The position numbers and the translations under genes were made by a program. The notes beneath the pieces are model-generated. The model saw only the letters and a program-made list of their open reading frames with translations. It was not told the origin of the DNA and ran no database searches. A DNA stretch of 64,000 bases, from positions 48,338-112,337 of the forward strand of contig JAJFJQ010000063.1 in NCBI GenBank assembly GCA_021773835.1. Direction: 5' to 3'. Below are positions 59,736 through 64,000 of this stretch, piece by piece. The stretch is from Gammaproteobacteria bacterium. Its GTDB lineage: Bacteria > Pseudomonadota > Gammaproteobacteria > Ga0077536. Position 1 is the first letter of the stretch. Each line of letters begins with the position of its first letter.

Positions 59736-60688
59736 ATTACTCTACCTTGTGAAAGGGCGATGGTACGCGTAAGTGCTGCGCGCCCGCTAGCATCAAGGTC
59801 GGTAAGATCGGCAGCGTCAATTGCGTCAAGGGCGCCACGCAGACCACGGCCGTTCGCGATTTGGATTGCCAAGCCTGGGCGCGCATTCAGTTCTAGTACC
59901 AATGGCCCCAACTCGGCATCGAGCACGATATCCACGCCGAGATACCCGAGTGGCGCGAGTTCCTGGCAACGCGCAGCCAACGACAACATGTTTTCCCAAT
60001 GAGGAATATCCAGCCCGGCGAGCGTGCCGCCGAAATCCGGATGCTCAGCGATCCGGCGGTCATGACAGACCGCGTACGTTGTACTGCCGCTGGCCATATC
60101 GATTCCAACGCCTACCGCGCCTTGATGTAAATTCGCGCGGCCGTCGGAACTTCTGGTCGGCAGCCGTAACATCGCCATGGCCGGTACACCTCTGTAGACG
60201 AGTACCCGAATGTCCGGGACACCGCGGTAACTTATTTTTTCGAATACGGGGTCGAACTTGACTCGATATTCAATGATAGCTTCATCCGGGTGCCCCCCGA
60301 GACTGTAGACTCCGCCGAGGATGTTTTGAATATGGTGTTCTATTGCCGAGGCCGTAAAGGTCGCGCCGTCCCCTTTAATAAAAACATCGCCGCGACGGTC
60401 CGTTATCACAACAATGCCGTTACCACCGCTACCGCGCGCGGGTTTAACCACGAAATCGTCGCGTCCTTCAACGAACCGCCCGAATTCGCGCGCCTTACGC
60501 ACAGAACGAATTAAGCCATATAGTTCGGGAACCGCAATGCCGGCCGCTTGCGCAAGTCTTTTCGTTTGTACTTTATCGTCGACCAATCCGTACAACCGGC
60601 GCGGATTGTGCGGCATGATGTATCCGCGGTTACGATTATTGATACCGACAACGCCGGCTTCGACTAACTTACGAATGCGGCCGATCAT
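59732..60688 (-). CDS. RimK-related ATP-grasp ligase (alpha-L-glutamate ligase-like)
   Basis: I start at Met 60688 (318 residues), where the family-like MIGRIRKLVEAGVVGINNRN begins; Met 60709 would add seven residues. Motifs are FVVKPARGSGGNGIVVITDR (ATP-binding Lys and Gly-rich loop), EYRVKFDPVFEKISYRGVPD, GAVGVGIDMASG and LGPLVLELNARPGLAIQIAN (metal-binding Glu-x-Asn). It belongs to the RimK-related group that occurs with 7TM inactive transglutaminase genes and aspartic-type zinc proteases. It is predicted to join a glutamate or similar residue to an unknown acceptor. Confidence 0.9.
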   Translation of the reverse strand: MIGRIRKLVEAGVVGINNRNRGYIMPHNPRRLYGLVDDKVQTKRLAQAAGIAVPELYGLIRSVRKAREFGRFVEGRDDFVVKPARGSGGNGIVVITDRRGDVFIKGDGATFTASAIEHHIQNILGGVYSLGGHPDEAIIEYRVKFDPVFEKISYRGVPDIRVLVYRGVPAMAMLRLPTRSSDGRANLHQGAVGVGIDMASGSTTYAVCHDRRIAEHPDFGGTLAGLDIPHWENMLSLAARCQELAPLGYLGVDIVLDAELGPLVLELNARPGLAIQIANGRGLRGALDAIDAADLTDLDASGRAALTRTIALSQGRVM

Positions 60689-62252
60689 GCGAAGGCGGCG
60701 TTTCGACAATATCTCGAAACCGTATGATCTCGGTCACGCGATAACCGGTGTAGCGTCCCAGTACAATAAACGCAGCGAGTAAAATGAGTAGCACCTCGGG
60801 AAATAAAAAGGCGATATGTTCGAGATGATCATTTGTCATTACCAGGTAACCGAGAACCGCGACAAAAAGGCTACCCAAGCCCTCTTTGAACGCCGATCCG
60901 GCACCAGATTCCTCCCACACAACGGACATGTGTTCAATTACCATGGTCAGGATCACAATCGGAAAAAGCGCGATTGAGAATCCACGGTCGAAACCAAGGC
61001 GCGCACTGATCAGGCTGATCGCGAGCATCAGCAGCACCACGAGTACTAACACGGAGCACAATCGCGGTACGAGTAACAGTTGCAGACGCTCCAGGTAGAA
61101 GCGCAACGACAGGCCCGCCGATGTCACCAGCATGAACAACGTTATGCCCCACAGTAGCTCTGTCTCACGAAACGCTACCGCAATTAGAATCGGCATAAAT
61201 GTACCAAGTGTCGGGATGCCGACAACGGTCCGCATTACCGCTATCACTAAGGCGCCGAGTGGCACCATTAACAGTATGCGATAGACGTTTTGGGTCCCGA
61301 CGGGCAGATCGAACAAGAGCAAAGCGGATAACCACGACTTGCTTGCCGATGCACGATCTCGCGCGATACGCGCAAGCGATTGGCTGTATTGGGAGATCGC
61401 GAATGACACATTTGCATCGCGACCTTTGTCGACATTCAACAATGGCTCGCTACCTACCGACCAGCGAACAAAATTGTCCGGGTAGCCTTTATCTCCAGAT
61501 GACGGATTAAATCCGACCCACCTCTCACCATTGTGAACTTCTAGCCAGGGAACGGTTGCCTGATTCGATTGACGATCATCGAGCAAAACGCCTCTCACCA
61601 AACGCGCGGAGATACGCGCCCCGGCCAAAACGTAGATCAATCTTTCAACCCATGCCTCACTTTTTCGGTCTAAATTATTTCTGACAATTAGAACATTACC
61701 GTCGGGCGCTTCGTTGTTCAGCTTCACCAGGAGCTGGCTGACGAACGAAAAAACATCCGCGGATTCGGCCCTTGCCTCGCCTAGTACATCCTTAATTGCA
61801 GACGCCAGCGGCTCCTTATACACCGGTTTACTCGGCGCCTTCGGTGCGCGAGCCCTCGTGGTTTTTTCCTGTTCGCGTGCCGGATCCGTCTGTGGCACGA
61901 TCTCGGTCCGATAATATAGGCGTTGCTTGCCACGGGCTCGTCGGGTCGACCATTCCGCGCGGCGGTCTCTCTTCTCGGTTTCAATATTGAGACCGTAATT
62001 GCGCGCGACGAAATACTCGTCCAACTGCAGGTAGCCGCCGAGGGAATCGGGAATATCAAAATTAACCACCGCACCGCTGCCGCCAGCGTTAAATTCGATT
62101 TTGGCTTCGATTGACCACACCGGCTCGATTTGTCCAGGGAGCAACGGTAGTCCGAGCTGGCGTACCTTGAGATACATAACACCGACCCCCACCGCCAAGA
62201 GAACCACGACCAATAGTGTCGTTTGGACGCTACGCACTTGGCCGAAATCCAA
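60669..62252 (-). CDS. Inactive transglutaminase domain protein with seven membrane helices
   Basis: The 527-residue protein starts with a TTG at 62252 (family start MDFGQVRSVQ) directly after the protease gene. It has one N-terminal helix, then a transglutaminase-like fold (residues about 160-300, with NLDRKSEAWVERLIYVLAGA and PWLEVHNGERWVGFNPSSGD). The catalytic Cys is not visible. About seven helices follow from residue 320 to 510. This matches the UUP1 type (transglutaminase-inactive plus 7TM). It is predicted to work with the RimK-like ligase, zinc protease and deacylase of the same operon. Confidence 0.87.
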   Translation of the reverse strand: MDFGQVRSVQTTLLVVVLLAVGVGVMYLKVRQLGLPLLPGQIEPVWSIEAKIEFNAGGSGAVVNFDIPDSLGGYLQLDEYFVARNYGLNIETEKRDRRAEWSTRRARGKQRLYYRTEIVPQTDPAREQEKTTRARAPKAPSKPVYKEPLASAIKDVLGEARAESADVFSFVSQLLVKLNNEAPDGNVLIVRNNLDRKSEAWVERLIYVLAGARISARLVRGVLLDDRQSNQATVPWLEVHNGERWVGFNPSSGDKGYPDNFVRWSVGSEPLLNVDKGRDANVSFAISQYSQSLARIARDRASASKSWLSALLLFDLPVGTQNVYRILLMVPLGALVIAVMRTVVGIPTLGTFMPILIAVAFRETELLWGITLFMLVTSAGLSLRFYLERLQLLLVPRLCSVLVLVVLLMLAISLISARLGFDRGFSIALFPIVILTMVIEHMSVVWEESGAGSAFKEGLGSLFVAVLGYLVMTNDHLEHIAFLFPEVLLILLAAFIVLGRYTGYRVTEIIRFRDIVETPPSHDRPHS

Positions 62253-62807
62253 TTAATGGCGCGTTGCGGATTTGCAACTGCGGCTCGCTGTGAAAATGCG
62301 CGCCGGATCGACCACCACCCGTCCCTGTAGGGCGAGTCGACCCAACAACATGGGGTAGTTGAATCGTCCCCGATCGGCGAGCGTTACCGGAGTTCTGATA
62401 TTGTGGCCGCCAATACACATGTCCAACATAACGACGTATCGCCGCCGGCTGGTGTCTTTGTGATCTTTAATCCGCGTTTCACGTTCGACCAATCGCTCCA
62501 GCACCATGTGCCCAACATCACTGGATTTGTTGTGGCGTTTTGCCAGCGGGATCCGAAATCGAACCCAAAGCGCTCCATCGCGTTCAAACGATTCGATATC
62601 CACCGCATAAATCGAGCTCGTTTTCGCACCAGTATCAAGCTTAGCCTTTATCTTGACCGGGCCGGGTTGTAGCCATGCCCACTCAAGCCAGCCTAGCGTG
62701 AGCGGTGTGTTCGCCACCGCCTGCGCCGATGTAACTAATAAGAGTAGTAAGACACACAGTATCGCAGGTTCCTTAGTCGAGCAGCGGATTTCAGCTCTGT
62801 TCGGCAT
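62253..62807 (-). CDS. Exported RimB-like retropepsin-type protease
   Basis: I start at Met 62807, which opens a signal peptide (LCVLLLLLVTSAQAVA), giving 184 residues. The longer frame from 62993 is antisense-like and lacks a ribosome-binding site. The body has KIKAKLDTGAKTSSIYAVDI (catalytic Asp), VVMLDMCIGGHNIRTPVTLA and FNYPMLLGRLALQGRVVVDP, the two lobes of the PF05618 fold, as in the RimB-type protein at 43019-43516. The signal peptide places it in the periplasm. It is the first gene of the four-gene set that ends with the AstE-like gene at 58419. Confidence 0.87.
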   Translation of the reverse strand: MPNRAEIRCSTKEPAILCVLLLLLVTSAQAVANTPLTLGWLEWAWLQPGPVKIKAKLDTGAKTSSIYAVDIESFERDGALWVRFRIPLAKRHNKSSDVGHMVLERLVERETRIKDHKDTSRRRYVVMLDMCIGGHNIRTPVTLADRGRFNYPMLLGRLALQGRVVVDPARIFTASRSCKSATRH

Positions 62808-63096
62808 TGTGTTGCAGTTGTCCAAATATCGAAGGCGGAGAATGTCGGGAATCGACCTATATTTCAAACGTAACCCGCTTTGTCCGGGGGATGATTCGGT
62901 TGCTCCGAGCGAGTGGTGCCTACATGGCGAATGCGCTGGTCCTGAAACACACACTATTAGCCCCGGGTTAACGGCCGAACTATCCCGCAACAATCGAGGA
63001 TATTCGTTAGGCGCCCGGGGAATTTAAACTGAAGCTTAAAATGCATAAAAAACAATATCGGGCTTCACGGTACGGCTAGCACACTGCTACGGTTTA
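62808..63096. other. Intergenic region upstream of the exported protease operon
   Basis: This 289-base stretch lies between the protease operon and the small acidic-protein gene, both on the minus strand. It must contain the operon promoter. I see no ECF-type motif, gene or hairpin. Confidence 0.4.
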
Positions 63097-63285
63097 TTAA
63101 TCAAAATTAAAATTAAAATCGTCGTCTTGGAATAACTGGCGCATTCGCCGCAGTTCTTGCAAGTCTTCTATCCGGCGTCGCGTAGCTAACATTGTCTCAC
63201 GCGTGCGCATCGGTGGCTCATAGCAAAATTCATCTTCGTACTCGTCCGATTTGAATTTATCTATGTCGATCTCTTTAGGCCTCAT
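63097..63285 (-). CDS. Small acidic/basic protein resembling the PA3496 family
   Basis: I start at Met 63285, which has GAGGA eight bases upstream, giving 62 residues; a frame from 63324 would add 13. The N-terminal half is acidic (DIDKFKSDEYEDEF). The C-terminal half carries TRRRIEDLQELRRMRQLFQD and an Asp/Phe/Asn tail. An Arg-rich RRRIEDxxExRRxR helix with an acidic tail resembles small proteins of the PA3496 family, annotated as putative envelope-integrity proteins. The resemblance is short, so the function is open. Confidence 0.6.
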   Translation of the reverse strand: MRPKEIDIDKFKSDEYEDEFCYEPPMRTRETMLATRRRIEDLQELRRMRQLFQDDDFNFNFD

Positions 63286-63409
63286 CGTCCGATCCTCGAT
63301 TAATGTTCTCGCTTCGAACTTCATGTAGCCATGCGATTTCCCATGCGTTGTTGAATCGCGTTTAAGTTCGCCGGGAAGCGAGGCGATATAACATTGTTCC
63401 CTTAAATTT

Positions 63410-63442
63410 GCACAGCTGTTCCGCGCGAGTGAACAGCTGTGC
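63410..63442. repeat. REP-like hairpin between groEL and the small acidic gene
   Basis: GCACAGCTGTTC (63410-63421) and GAACAGCTGTGC (63431-63442) form a perfect 12-bp stem with a nine-base loop (CGCGCGAGT). Read from the groEL side it begins TGTAGGAGCACAGCTG, which resembles the start of REP sequences of Pseudomonas and relatives (TGTAGGAGC...). It lies 45 bases after the groEL stop, and it may also end the groEL transcript, although there is no long T-run. Confidence 0.6.
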
Positions 63443-63486
63443 TCCTACAATGGCATCTCAAAATGATGCCGGCTACAAGAGCTGAT

Positions 63487-64000
63487 TTACATCATGCCGC
63501 CCATGTCTCCCATATCAGGCATACTGCGGCCGCCTTCACCCTTGGGCGGCGCATCGGCGACCATCGCTTCGGTGGTGAGTAACAATCCCGCCACTGAGGC
63601 AGCGTTTTGCAGCGCCGAGCGTGTAACCTTGGTTGGATCGAGGATACCCATTTCGATCATGTCGCCAAACTTGCTTGTCTGGGCGTTGTAGCCGTAGTTG
63701 CCTTTGCCCTTTTTGACTTTATCGACGATGACCGATGGTTCGTCACCTGCGTTGGCAACGATCTGACGGATGGGCTCTTCAAGCGCGCGGCTCAAAATCT
63801 TCAGACCCATCTCTTGATCGGTGTTGTCTGCTTTCACTTTCTTGACCGTGTCGAGGACACGAAGCAGTGCAACGCCGCCGCCGGCGACAACGCCTTCTTC
63901 GACTGCAGCTCGAGTTGAATGCAGTGCATCTTCGACGCGTGCTTTCTTCTCTTTCATCTCAACTTCGGTTGCGGCACCGACTTTAATCACCGCGACACCG
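63487..64000 (-). CDS. groEL: GroEL chaperonin, C-terminal part (5' end beyond window)
   Basis: The frame is open to the right edge and codes for about 170 C-terminal residues of Gro[42 protein letters not shown], the equatorial domain end ([50 protein letters not shown]), and a short Met/Gly tail ([11 protein letters not shown]). It is the 60-kDa chaperonin that folds proteins with GroES. The tail is shorter than the GGM repeats of E. coli. Confidence 0.98.
   Translation of the reverse strand, partial: GVAVIKVGAATEVEMKEKKARVEDALHSTRAAVEEGVVAGGGVALLRVLDTVKKVKADNTDQEMGLKILSRALEEPIRQIVANAGDEPSVIVDKVKKGKGNYGYNAQTSKFGDMIEMGILDPTKVTRSALQNAASVAGLLLTTEAMVADAPPKGEGGRSMPDMGDMGGMM

Overview
The window looks like a chromosomal segment from a Gram-negative bacterium, most likely an uncultured or little-studied gammaproteobacterium. 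The basis is gene content: TamA/TamB, PqiA/B/C, MlaC-like proteins, a TraR/DksA zinc finger, an Lpp-like lipoprotein, ExoD, NhaA, RimK and GroEL, mostly in short operons with ordinary Shine-Dalgarno sites. I see no rRNA, tRNA, CRISPR array, phage or complete insertion sequence. The assignment is an inference from families, not from a phylogenetic marker.

Layout. 1-13.6 kb: a zinc-ribbon gene cut by the window edge, an MscS channel split by an in-frame amber codon, a DUF4412-like secreted protein, an EF-hand gene broken by a one-base frameshift, an Lpp-like lipoprotein, an MFS transporter, a DksA-like protein, a Lys/Glu/Ala-rich secreted coiled-coil protein, ExoD, TerC, a pyrophosphatase-like protein and a two-RCK potassium channel. 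13.6-30.7 kb: an envelope-lipid region with an AsmA-like giant protein, two MlaC-like proteins, a LapA-domain protein, a stand-alone fatty-acyl-AMP ligase, an MlaF-like protein that has lost every ATPase motif, PqiC, PqiB and a PqiA split into two genes, a DUF2490 protein and a lytic transglycosylase. 30.7-36.9 kb: an ECF sigma factor with a small membrane protein, an MscS-type channel and a LapA-like protein beside it, then an MscS-MgtE(N)/CBS-MgtE operon. 37-46 kb: glutamate dehydrogenase, Anbu with its alpha-E/ATP-grasp/metallopeptidase partners, and RimB/RimK/AstE-like genes. 46-58 kb: TamB/TamA, CorA, a CNNM/CorC-type protein, an MscK-like channel and NhaA. 58-64 kb: a second protease/ligase/deacylase set with a 7TM inactive transglutaminase, a small acidic protein and the end of groEL.

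The most interesting signal is not a gene. A sequence of the form TGTGAC-N18-GTC, with the spacing fixed at exactly 18, lies in intergenic DNA upstream of many of these genes. I find nine exact copies and two with one mismatch. Two copies lie back to back between the ECF sigma gene and the adjacent lapA-like gene, one facing each. Others precede both mlaC-like genes, the dead MlaF-like gene, the coiled-coil gene, the DUF2490 gene, the small-protein/mscS operon, the mscS-mgtE operon and corA. By simple arithmetic about 0.5 exact matches would be expected on both strands of 64 kb. I read this as the promoter of the ECF sigma factor at 31927-32517, which would make the window a locally clustered, autoregulated envelope, ion-flux and lipid-transport stress regulon.

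Several genes are decaying: the amber-interrupted mscS, the frameshifted EF-hand gene, a sodium/calcium exchanger remnant beside terC, and a degraded stretch at 33-33.8 kb. There are also a 166-bp MITE-like inverted repeat, a perfect 42-bp palindrome and a REP-like hairpin after groEL.
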